Shown here one piece after another: positions 7,434-13,662 of a stretch of DNA of 18,212 nt (the stretch's first letter is position 1; the number at the start of each line of letters is the position of its first letter). This stretch comes from CAYGUK01 sp964352985 (lineage in GTDB: Bacteria > Pseudomonadota > Gammaproteobacteria > JAHCLG01), in the NCBI GenBank assembly GCA_964352985.1, contig CAYGUK010000083.1, positions 1-18,212 on the forward strand, given 5' to 3'. Made by a program: the position numbers and the translations under genes. The notes under the pieces are model-generated. The model searched no databases. It had not been told where the DNA came from and saw nothing but the letters and a program-made list of their open reading frames with translations.

Positions 7434-8684
7434 ATGTTTTTTTTAGCAATTCGACAATTATTATCAAGAAAAAGACAATCTCTATTAATACTAATTGGTA
7501 TTATACTTGGTACAGCAGCCTATATCATCATTTCTAGTATTATGTTAGGGTTTCAACAATTTATTATCGATCAATTAATTAATAACGATGCTCAAATCCG
7601 TATTTCAGCGCCAGAAGAGTATATAAACGAAAATGAAATTAATAATAAAATGTTTCATCATGATAAAATTGTTGATTGGTTTGTACAGCCCAGTGGTCGT
7701 CGTGATCAATCTCGTTTAGATAATCCTTATTTCTGGTTTAAAAAATTATCTTCAGATCGACAGGTTTCTGCTTTTTCTACTCAATTAATTATTCAAGCAA
7801 TCTTATATAAAGGTAAAATTCGTCAAGCAATAAAGCTAATCGGTACTGATCCCAGCGCACAATTAAAAGTAACCACGATTAATCATTATATGATAGCGGG
7901 ACAGTTTTCAAATATAAAAGACGGAGGAAATCGAATTATTTTAGGTGCAGGGTTAATGCAAATATTGGGGCTTCATATCGATGATAATGTATTTGTTAGT
8001 GTAGGAGAACACGGTGCTACAAAATTTAAAATTGTAGGGGTATTTCGGCTTGGGATAAAACAATTAGATGATTCTACTGCCTATGCTGATATTAATGATA
8101 TTCAGAAAATCAATCAAACACCTAATCAAATCTCGGATTTTATAGTGCGCTTAAAAAAAGTGTCGCTCGCAAATGAAATTGCTGAGAATTGGTCTCATTT
8201 AAGCGATGATAAAATTCTAAGCTGGGATAAAAGCAATGCTAATGTACTCTCAGTTTTTACTACACAAAGTTTAATTCGTGATTTTATGGTGATAGCGATA
8301 TTACTTGTTGGTTGTTTTGGAATTTATAATGTTTTAAATGCAATTATAAATCAAAAAAAACAAGAAATCGCTATATTAAGAGCTCTTGGCTTTACACCAA
8401 AAGAAGTGAGAAATTTATTTTCTTATCAAGGATTATTAATTGGTGTGATGGGCGGTATAATAGGTATAATCCTGGGATTTGTTGCCTGTTTTCTTATTCA
8501 GTATATTCCTTTTATTCCCAATGAAATAGGGCAGTATAAATATCTCATGGTTTCTTTCTCACCTGAAATATACTTTTATGCCTTTTTATTAGCATTCGTT
8601 TCAGCAATTATTGCAAGCATATTACCAGCAAAAGACGCAAGTAGGATGACGCCGATTGATATAATAAGAGGTGGGACAGGCTAA
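7434..8684 (+). CDS. ABC exporter permease, FtsX/MacB/LolE type
   Basis: The 416-residue protein has the four-helix MacB/LolE layout: TM1 at about residues 17-38, a large periplasmic domain (about 40-280), and three C-terminal helices at about 283-305, 330-358 and 375-397. The cytoplasmic coupling stretch QEIAILRALGFTPKEV between TM2 and TM3 and the closing MTPIDIIRGG are typical of the FtsX superfamily. Such permeases do not pass substrates through the membrane themselves but drive extraction or release of lipids, lipoproteins or peptides at the periplasmic side. It begins 4 bp after the adaptor stop and overlaps the ATPase start by one base (TAATG). The adaptor-permease-ATPase order recalls DevBCA-type exporters; the substrate is unknown. 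Confidence 0.9.
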   Translation: MFFLAIRQLLSRKRQSLLILIGIILGTAAYIIISSIMLGFQQFIIDQLINNDAQIRISAPEEYINENEINNKMFHHDKIVDWFVQPSGRRDQSRLDNPYFWFKKLSSDRQVSAFSTQLIIQAILYKGKIRQAIKLIGTDPSAQLKVTTINHYMIAGQFSNIKDGGNRIILGAGLMQILGLHIDDNVFVSVGEHGATKFKIVGVFRLGIKQLDDSTAYADINDIQKINQTPNQISDFIVRLKKVSLANEIAENWSHLSDDKILSWDKSNANVLSVFTTQSLIRDFMVIAILLVGCFGIYNVLNAIINQKKQEIAILRALGFTPKEVRNLFSYQGLLIGVMGGIIGIILGFVACFLIQYIPFIPNEIGQYKYLMVSFSPEIYFYAFLLAFVSAIIASILPAKDASRMTPIDIIRGGTG

Positions 8685-9346
8685 TGTTAAATGTCAAAAA
8701 TATCACTAAATCATTTAAGTCAATTCAAATTTTGAAAGATATATCGTTTTCACTATCCGATGGAGAATATGTTAGTTTAACGGGACGTTCCGGTTCGGGT
8801 AAAAGTACACTGTTATATTTAATTAGCACGTTGGATCTACCTTCAAGTGGTATTGTAGAGATTGATGGAAATAATCCTTTTGAGATGAGTGTTGATGATT
8901 TACATCTTTTTAGAAATAGGTATATTGGTTTTGTTTTTCAATTTCATTATCTGCTACCAGAATTGACGAGTTTAGAAAATATTCTATTACCAGCAAGGAA
9001 AACGAATCAACATCATGACGCATCTATCATAGCCTATGCTCATCATTTATTAGAAACATTTAATATAATCGATGCTAAAGATAAACTACCCCGTCAAATG
9101 TCTGGTGGTGAACAACAACGTGTTTCAATCGCAAGAGCGTTAATTTTAAATCCAAAATATTTATTTGCAGATGAGCCCACAGGGAATCTTGATTCTGTTA
9201 ATGGCAAAATTGTAATGAATATTTTTGAAAAAATTAATCAAGAAAATAATACAACCATTGTACTAGTAACTCATGATAAGGAATTTGCCGATCTTGCACA
9301 TCGGCAAATTTATTTAAGTGATGGAAAATTAAAGTTGATCAGCTAA
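8684..9346 (+). CDS. ABC transporter ATPase, LolD/MacB-like
   Basis: The 220-residue nucleotide-binding protein powers the adjacent permease. All motifs are intact: Walker A GRSGSGKST (34-42), Q-loop Gln86, signature MSGGEQQR (139-146), Walker B with YLFADEPTGNLD (159-170) and the H-loop VTHD (His197). The ADEPTGNLD form places it in the LolD/MacB/FtsE branch that pairs with FtsX-type permeases. Its ATG uses the last base of the permease stop. It is the last gene of the long plus-strand run and its 3' end overlaps the end of the convergent CBS gene by 18 bp; I see no intrinsic terminator between them. Confidence 0.94.
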   Translation: MLNVKNITKSFKSIQILKDISFSLSDGEYVSLTGRSGSGKSTLLYLISTLDLPSSGIVEIDGNNPFEMSVDDLHLFRNRYIGFVFQFHYLLPELTSLENILLPARKTNQHHDASIIAYAHHLLETFNIIDAKDKLPRQMSGGEQQRVSIARALILNPKYLFADEPTGNLDSVNGKIVMNIFEKINQENNTTIVLVTHDKEFADLAHRQIYLSDGKLKLIS

Positions 9347-9751
9347 ATAACCAACAAGATCTTTTGTTGTAATGATACCTACTAGTTCCTCATTGTTGTT
9401 TATAATTGGTAATGAATTGTAATCACTGGATGATAAAATTTTAGCAGCATGAGCAATATCGTCAGTATCTTTTAACGTTATAACATCTTTGGTCATGATA
9501 TCTTCAATTTTTGCATAAAAATCCAGTGCTTCTTCAGCATTTTTATCATTGGGTGTCAGAAAATTCATAAAAGATTCGCGGATAATATCTAAGACACTTA
9601 ATATACCAATTAGTTTTTTACCATCTACAACAGGTACATGATGGATAAAATTTTTATCCATTAAGTGTTTAATATCAGAAATTTTATCACCGTGTTTAGC
9701 ATAAATTAAATCGGTGGACATAATACTTTTCACAGATTCATGTTTTTTCAT
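9329..9751 (-). CDS. Two-CBS-domain protein
   Basis: The 140-residue protein is almost entirely a tandem CBS pair: domain 1 at about residues 8-60 (VKSIMS, HHVPVVDGKKLIGILSVLDI) and domain 2 at about 84-136 (IEDIMTKDVITL, SLPIINNNEELVGIITTKDLV). Such stand-alone pairs bind adenine nucleotides and regulate partner proteins. No enzymatic or DNA-binding domain is fused, so the partner is unknown. GAGAAGG at 9765-9759 (minus strand) gives a good ribosome binding site. An exact TATAAT and a perfect FNR box upstream suggest induction at low oxygen. Its end overlaps the convergent ABC ATPase gene by 18 bp. Confidence 0.9.
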   Translation of the reverse strand: MKKHESVKSIMSTDLIYAKHGDKISDIKHLMDKNFIHHVPVVDGKKLIGILSVLDIIRESFMNFLTPNDKNAEEALDFYAKIEDIMTKDVITLKDTDDIAHAAKILSSSDYNSLPIINNNEELVGIITTKDLVGYLADQL

Positions 9752-9781
9752 TGTTTAACCTTCTCTAATTAATTTATATAA

Positions 9782-9787
9782 ATTATA
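9782..9787 (-). promoter_or_regulatory. Probable -10 box of the CBS-domain gene
   Basis: On the minus strand these bases read TATAAT exactly. Transcription would begin near 9775, leaving a leader of about 23 bases that contains the GAGAAGG ribosome binding site. No good -35 hexamer lies at the usual distance, but the FNR box at 9809-9822 is 21 bp upstream of this -10, close to the 22 bp expected for a class II FNR-activated promoter, where the activator replaces the -35 contact. The assignment rests on spacing and motif match. Confidence 0.6.
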
Positions 9788-9800
9788 TGGTAAAAAAAAA

Positions 9801-9830
9801 TTGACAACTTGATATAGATCAAAATATGCT
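9801..9830 (+). promoter_or_regulatory. Probable sigma-70 promoter of gadB
   Basis: A perfect -35 TTGACA (9801-9806) is followed after 18 bp by TATGCT (9825-9830), a four-of-six -10 match. A run of nine A (9792-9800) just upstream could act as an UP-like element. The start would be near 9837, giving a leader of about 30 bases with AGGTGAG at 9854-9860 as ribosome binding site. The FNR box fills most of the spacer. Confidence 0.5.
9809..9822. promoter_or_regulatory. FNR/ANR-type operator between the CBS gene and gadB
   Basis: The bases read TTGATATAGATCAA, a full match to the FNR consensus TTGAT-N4-ATCAA with perfect dyad symmetry. FNR is the oxygen-sensing CRP-family iron-sulfur regulator of anaerobic genes. 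The centre, between 9815 and 9816, is about 40-41 bp from the predicted start of the CBS gene, the classical activating position. On the other side it lies between the -35 and -10 of the predicted gadB promoter, where binding would be expected to hinder RNA polymerase. The regulator gene itself is not in the window. Confidence 0.7.
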
Positions 9831-9866
9831 AAATTACTGGAGCGAACTTGTGTAGGTGAGATTTTT

Positions 9867-11261
9867 ATGCATAAAATTATTAAGAGTAAAGTCACAAAAA
9901 ACAAAACTAAAGATACTTATATCACGCCGACTTATGCTTCACGTATGATGGAACAATCTATTCCTAAATTCACCTTGCCTGAAACAGGACTTCCCTCGAA
10001 TGTGGCTTATAATTTAGTTCATGATCAATTAGCGCTTGATGGTAATGCGCGTTTAAATCTTGCTACTTATGTCACCACTTGGATGGAACCTGAAGTGAAA
10101 CGTTTAATGGGAGAAACGTTTGATAAAAATATGATAGACAAGGATGAATATCCTGCAACAGCTGAAATCGAGTCGCGTTGTGTGAACATTTTGGGAAATT
10201 TATTTCACGCAGAAAAGGCAGAACATGCAGCGGGTACTTCTACCGTAGGTTCAAGTGAAGCGGCAATGTTATGCGGACTGGCTCTTAAATTTCAATGGCG
10301 TAAATTGAGACAAACGCAAAATAAAACCACTGATAAGCCAAACTTAGTGATGGGATCACATGTGCAAGTTTGTTGGGATAAATTTTGTCGCTATTTTGAT
10401 GTCACGCCGCGGTTTGTCAAATGCCAAGGAAATAATTTTAATTTATCTGTGAGTGAGGCATTGGAATTATGTGATGAAAATACCATTGGTATTGTGGCCA
10501 TTTTAGGTAGTACATTTGATGGAAGCTATGATCCTATTAATGAATTAAATCATGAGTTAAACAAATTTAATCAAGAAAATGACATGCAAATTCCCATTCA
10601 TGTTGATGCGGCAAGCGGTGGATTTATAGCACCCTTTTTACAACCAGGATTAGCTTGGGATTTTAGATTAAAATGGGTTAAATCAATAAATGTTTCTGGC
10701 CATAAATACGGTTTAGTTTATCCGGGGGTGGGTTTTGCAATTTGGCGAAATTGGCACGAAATTCCTGAGGAATTAATTTTTCATGTAAAATATTTAGGTG
10801 GCGATATGCCAACATTTGCGCTTAACTTTTCAAGACCGGGTAATCAAGTTGTAGCACAGTACTATAATTTTCTACGTTTAGGTTTTGCGGGATATCAAAA
10901 AATTCAGCAAAACTGTCAGCATGTCGCTAATTATTTTGCAGAGTCCATTGAAAAAATTGGACTGTTTAAAATATTAAGTCGTGGTGATGATATACCGGTT
11001 GTTTGTTGGACGTTTAATCAACCACAACATTTTACTTTGTTTGACTTTTCTGAAAGATTACGTGATAGAGGTTGGCTTATTCCTGCTTACCCGATGCCAG
11101 AAGATAGACAAGATTTGATTGTGATGCGTATTGTCGTTAAGGAAGGTTTTAGTCGAGATATGGCAGATCAATTATTAACAGATATGAAACGACATTTACA
11201 ATTTTTTACTGAGAATTTGGATTATCAAAGCAATAGTGATGAAAGTTGTTTTCATCATTGA
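9867..11261 (+). CDS. gadB: Glutamate decarboxylase, PLP-dependent (GadB type)
   Basis: GadB converts glutamate to GABA and CO2, using up a proton, and serves cytoplasmic acid resistance in enterobacteria. The 464 residues match the 466 of E. coli GadB. Visible are PATAEIESRCVNIL, the GTSTVGSSEAAML substrate/PLP region, HVDAASGGFIAPF, and the PLP lysine in SGHKYG (Lys280). The C-terminus ends in CFHH, so the penultimate residue is His463, the same position as the autoinhibitory His465 of E. coli GadB that closes the active site at neutral pH. AGGTGAG at 9854-9860 sets the start. A cytochrome gene follows after 40 bp and is probably co-transcribed. No GadC-like glutamate/GABA antiporter is in the window. 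Confidence 0.95.
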   Translation: MHKIIKSKVTKNKTKDTYITPTYASRMMEQSIPKFTLPETGLPSNVAYNLVHDQLALDGNARLNLATYVTTWMEPEVKRLMGETFDKNMIDKDEYPATAEIESRCVNILGNLFHAEKAEHAAGTSTVGSSEAAMLCGLALKFQWRKLRQTQNKTTDKPNLVMGSHVQVCWDKFCRYFDVTPRFVKCQGNNFNLSVSEALELCDENTIGIVAILGSTFDGSYDPINELNHELNKFNQENDMQIPIHVDAASGGFIAPFLQPGLAWDFRLKWVKSINVSGHKYGLVYPGVGFAIWRNWHEIPEELIFHVKYLGGDMPTFALNFSRPGNQVVAQYYNFLRLGFAGYQKIQQNCQHVANYFAESIEKIGLFKILSRGDDIPVVCWTFNQPQHFTLFDFSERLRDRGWLIPAYPMPEDRQDLIVMRIVVKEGFSRDMADQLLTDMKRHLQFFTENLDYQSNSDESCFHH

Positions 11262-11288
11262 AAAGATTTCAAACTTTATTTTTAATCG

Positions 11289-11294
11289 AAGGAG
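11289..11294 (+). promoter_or_regulatory. Ribosome binding site deciding the cytochrome start
   Basis: AAGGAG lies 7 bp before the ATG at 11302. It shows that the protein begins at MRKWVF, with a proper signal peptide, and not at the in-frame start further upstream, which would overlap gadB and place extra residues before the signal peptide. Confidence 0.8.
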
Positions 11295-11301
11295 TGTTGT
11301 G

Positions 11302-11724
11302 ATGAGAAAATGGGTATTTATAATATTATTATTCTTTACTGCCATAATCAATGCTGATAATTTAAAATTACAAAATGTAATTTTATCAAAAACAAATCGT
11401 GCGTTAGCAGAAAAAGTGTATCAACATGCTTGTAGTAATTGCCATGCACCTAAAGTCGCTAAAGGTTTAAATGCGCCACCTGCATTTGATGTCGAAGCTT
11501 GGAAAGTACGATTTAATCATGCCAAGGAGCAAGCCGCTCAAAATCCTAATCGTTATAAAAGTCCTTATGATTATTTAGTCCAACAAATTAAAATTGGCAA
11601 AGGCTTAATGCATCATGGTGGTCTTTGTTTAGAGTCTAAGTTAAGCAAAGAAGAATGTTCAGAAAATGCTTATATTCAGGTAATTAAATATATGAGTGAA
11701 CCTAACCCAACTACAACGCAATAA
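11302..11724 (+). CDS. Periplasmic cytochrome c5-like monoheme protein
   Basis: The 140-residue protein has a signal peptide (MRKWVFIILLFFTAIINA, cleavage probably before DN), so it acts in the periplasm. The heme site is CSNCH (Cys44, Cys47, His48) and the likely distal ligand is Met103 in GKGLMHHGG. A later Cys pair (C-LESKLSKEE-C) matches the disulfide seen in cytochromes c5. The KVAKGLNAPPAF stretch after the heme site is also c5-like. It carries electrons between respiratory partners, which cannot be named here. It follows gadB after 40 bp with a strong AAGGAG and is followed by a hairpin terminator, so gadB and this gene look like a two-gene operon. Confidence 0.88.
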   Translation: MRKWVFIILLFFTAIINADNLKLQNVILSKTNRALAEKVYQHACSNCHAPKVAKGLNAPPAFDVEAWKVRFNHAKEQAAQNPNRYKSPYDYLVQQIKIGKGLMHHGGLCLESKLSKEECSENAYIQVIKYMSEPNPTTTQ

Positions 11725-11773
11725 AAGAGTTAATATAAATTTTATCATGTAATTCTATAAGTTTATAAATGGT

Positions 11774-11800
11774 GTGAGTCATCAGCGACTCATTTTACTT
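11774..11800 (+). terminator. Intrinsic terminator of the gadB-cytochrome operon
   Basis: TGAGTC (11775-11780) and GACTCA (11787-11792) form a 6-bp perfect stem with a 6-base loop; a G-T pair at 11774/11793 can extend it. TTTTACTT follows on the plus strand. The stem is short and the T run interrupted, so it is a modest terminator. It also sits right at the 3' end of the minus-strand gene that stops at 11795. Confidence 0.55.
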
Positions 11801-12112
11801 GGAATTTTGTTTTGTTGTTGCATGGTAATGAGTAATAACTTCTTCACCACCTTGTTTAGTACCAAACCAAGTATATTGCAAAGCCTCATACAAACTTTCA
11901 TTACTCCCATCCTTAAAATGTAAAAACTCTTTTAACGTATTTTCCGACAACTCTCTTCTGAAAAAGGCCATTCTAGCTCGCTGGTAGGCATTATTGATTC
12001 GTTGCATTTTAGTATCAGGTTTAGAAAAGAAAAAAGTACCATAAACGTTATATTTCACAGACGTAATGGAGTTATGTAATTGCATAAGATCTAAGGTACA
12101 ACCATCGGGCAA
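11795..12112 (-). CDS. Hypothetical protein of uncertain start, possibly a broken gene
   Basis: I do not recognise this protein. The frame gives 105 residues from a TTG at 12112 and contains no ATG near its start. The same frame stays open upstream to a TGA at 12182-12184, and the extra residues (for example SEERHFHLRDLPDGCTLDLM across the TTG) look like real coding sequence, so the TTG is unlikely to be the true start. An ATG at 12163-12165 (minus) lies in another frame, which would join this one after a single-base shift. The protein is soluble, with basic stretches (QRARMAFFRREL) and a polar C-terminus. It may be a frameshifted gene or a remnant lacking its 5' end. Confidence 0.45.
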   Translation of the reverse strand: MPDGCTLDLMQLHNSITSVKYNVYGTFFFSKPDTKMQRINNAYQRARMAFFRRELSENTLKEFLHFKDGSNESLYEALQYTWFGTKQGGEEVITHYHATTKQNSK

Positions 12113-12259
12113 ATCACGTAAATGAAAGTGTCGTTCTTCTGATAGTGATTTCTGCTCTGACTCATGTTGTTGATAATCGTATCAGTAATATTTACACAAT
12201 CATTTTAAAGTTATCTTATTTACTATTTTCCACTGATTTACTAATAATGGAAATATATC

Positions 12260-12874
12260 ATGTATTCTGAACTCATTGAAATGTCGAAAAATTCAGAAGC
12301 ACTAACAAGTAAAAATAACTCCTCTCAAGCGCCGATAACTTCGCCTGAATTAATTGCAAAAATTGAAAAAGAGTTACATCAATATCAAGTGAAACGTCGA
12401 CGGAAAATATATATTGGGACGTTTCTTTTATTTTCATTAATGATGACTGCGTGCTATGGAACTAACGCACAGGCTAAAAAAAGAATAAATCACTTTGTTA
12501 CTGACCACGATGATTGTATTGTCAAAGAAAAGGATATTACACCCTGTGAATTTTTCATAAATACAACAAATACCAACTGTAGTTCTGATTTGGCATCTGC
12601 TTTTCAAAGTGTTTGCGAATTTAATTTTTTAGATATCACTTTACTTTTACTTGCTGCAGGGTTGCCAGTTATCACCTGTGCTTTTGCAATAAATCATGTT
12701 TCTATCCAAGTAAAAAATGCAAAATTTAGCTTGTTATCGGAAGAACTTCAACATGAAATCAAACTATTTTTGCCTGATGTTGAAATCAATGAGCATTCAA
12801 AAATTAATTTAATAATTGATGAGATAAATAAGGGAAACCGCCAAAGAAATTATGCAACTTTTAGTAGAGTTTAG
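12260..12874 (+). CDS. Unrecognised two-helix inner-membrane protein with Cys-rich periplasmic loop
   Basis: No family is recognised. The 204 residues show a polar N-terminal segment, a basic stop KRRRK (45-49), TM1 at about 50-67, a loop of about 57 residues, TM2 at about 125-146 and a polar C-terminal tail of about 58 residues. By the positive-inside rule both ends are cytoplasmic and the loop is periplasmic. The loop holds four cysteines (86, 96, 107, 119), enough for two disulfides. The ATG at 12260 has only a weak ribosome binding site (TGGAAA), so a slightly later start such as the Met at residue 8 is possible. Its stop overlaps the stop of the convergent YoaK-like gene by 4 bp. Confidence 0.6.
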   Translation: MYSELIEMSKNSEALTSKNNSSQAPITSPELIAKIEKELHQYQVKRRRKIYIGTFLLFSLMMTACYGTNAQAKKRINHFVTDHDDCIVKEKDITPCEFFINTTNTNCSSDLASAFQSVCEFNFLDITLLLLAAGLPVITCAFAINHVSIQVKNAKFSLLSEELQHEIKLFLPDVEINEHSKINLIIDEINKGNRQRNYATFSRV

Positions 12875-13587
12875 GTGCTTTTATGAAAAAAGGTCAAACA
12901 AAGTAAAATAACAAGTAATCCAATAATAATTAAAGCACACCAAAAATGAAAATAAATATACCCAAAAGCTGCCATTAAACCACCTAAGATAAATCCAGAT
13001 AAGACATTGCCAAATCGTTTTAGTTTCTGAACGACTTGTTGATTTTCTGTGACGATGGGGATGCGCAAAATTGATAATAGAAATGCAGTTACATCTACTA
13101 CAAATTGAGTTAAGTTTCCCGTCATTACAGTGCAAGGTGGAAACGTCGACATATAAGTTCTGAGTAAGGTGTTGTGAATAGCCATGGCGCAAACTGGTAG
13201 CATGCTAATGATAATGAAATATTTAGAGCTGATAGAAAGCATTGGAATAAAATATAAACCACAAATTAAAAGTGTGATGAATAATATAATTTCAAGGCTT
13301 AACCAAAACAATAATGAACGTCGAGTCATTCCCTGAGTTTCAATGACGCTTGAAATAATAAAAGCAAAAATGATAAACACAGGAATAGCGATTATTTTAG
13401 AAACAATTCCTGGTGAATTTTCCAAAATGAACGAAATGATAATGACGATATTGCCGGTGATATGCGCGGTAAACAAATGATCGAGTCCGACAAAACCAAA
13501 CACATCACTAAAGCCAGAAATTGCTGCCATTAAAAAAGCAGATTTATACATAGTGCAGCTAGGTATCTTTTCGTGTTTAGTGGTCAT
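12871..13587 (-). CDS. YoaK/DUF1275 family membrane protein
   Basis: The 238-residue protein is very hydrophobic, with about six or seven helices. Its first helix region (SGFSDVFGFVGLDHLFTAHITGNIVII) carries the DUF1275 hallmark: Asp in the first helix followed by an F-x-A-H-x-T-G-N segment. The middle segment (TLLRTYMSTFPPCTVMTGNLTQF) repeats the TGN motif, as usual for the family. Its biochemical role is not established. The ribosome binding site (TTAGG, 5 bp before the ATG) lies inside a 10-bp hairpin. The gene follows the POT transporter gene on the same strand with 75 bp between them. Confidence 0.85.
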   Translation of the reverse strand: MTTKHEKIPSCTMYKSAFLMAAISGFSDVFGFVGLDHLFTAHITGNIVIIISFILENSPGIVSKIIAIPVFIIFAFIISSVIETQGMTRRSLLFWLSLEIILFITLLICGLYFIPMLSISSKYFIIISMLPVCAMAIHNTLLRTYMSTFPPCTVMTGNLTQFVVDVTAFLLSILRIPIVTENQQVVQKLKRFGNVLSGFILGGLMAAFGYIYFHFWCALIIIGLLVILLCLTFFHKST

Positions 13588-13590
13588 ATA

Positions 13591-13617
13591 AACCTAAATT
13601 AATTTCAAATTTAGGTT
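13591..13617 (-). promoter_or_regulatory. Hairpin covering the ribosome binding site of the DUF1275 gene
   Basis: On the minus strand AACCTAAATT (13617-13608) pairs perfectly with AATTTAGGTT (13600-13591) over a 7-base loop. The second arm contains the AGG at 13595-13593, which is 5 bp from the ATG at 13587. Folding would therefore hide the ribosome binding site. No U run follows on the minus strand, so it does not look like a simple terminator for the upstream POT gene, though it may mark or protect that mRNA end. Confidence 0.5.
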
Positions 13618-13662
13618 TTATACTAACATGGGTTTAATTAACTGTAAAAAGTGATTCATCGG

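Noticed and set aside
12881..13192. Second minus-strand frame inside the DUF1275 gene
   Set aside because: The translation is rich in His, Cys and Ser with no helices, unlike the DUF1275 frame, and it is fully contained in that gene.
13591..13617. Reading the 10-bp hairpin as an intrinsic terminator of the POT gene
   Set aside because: There is no U run after it on the minus strand, and it overlaps the next gene's ribosome binding site.
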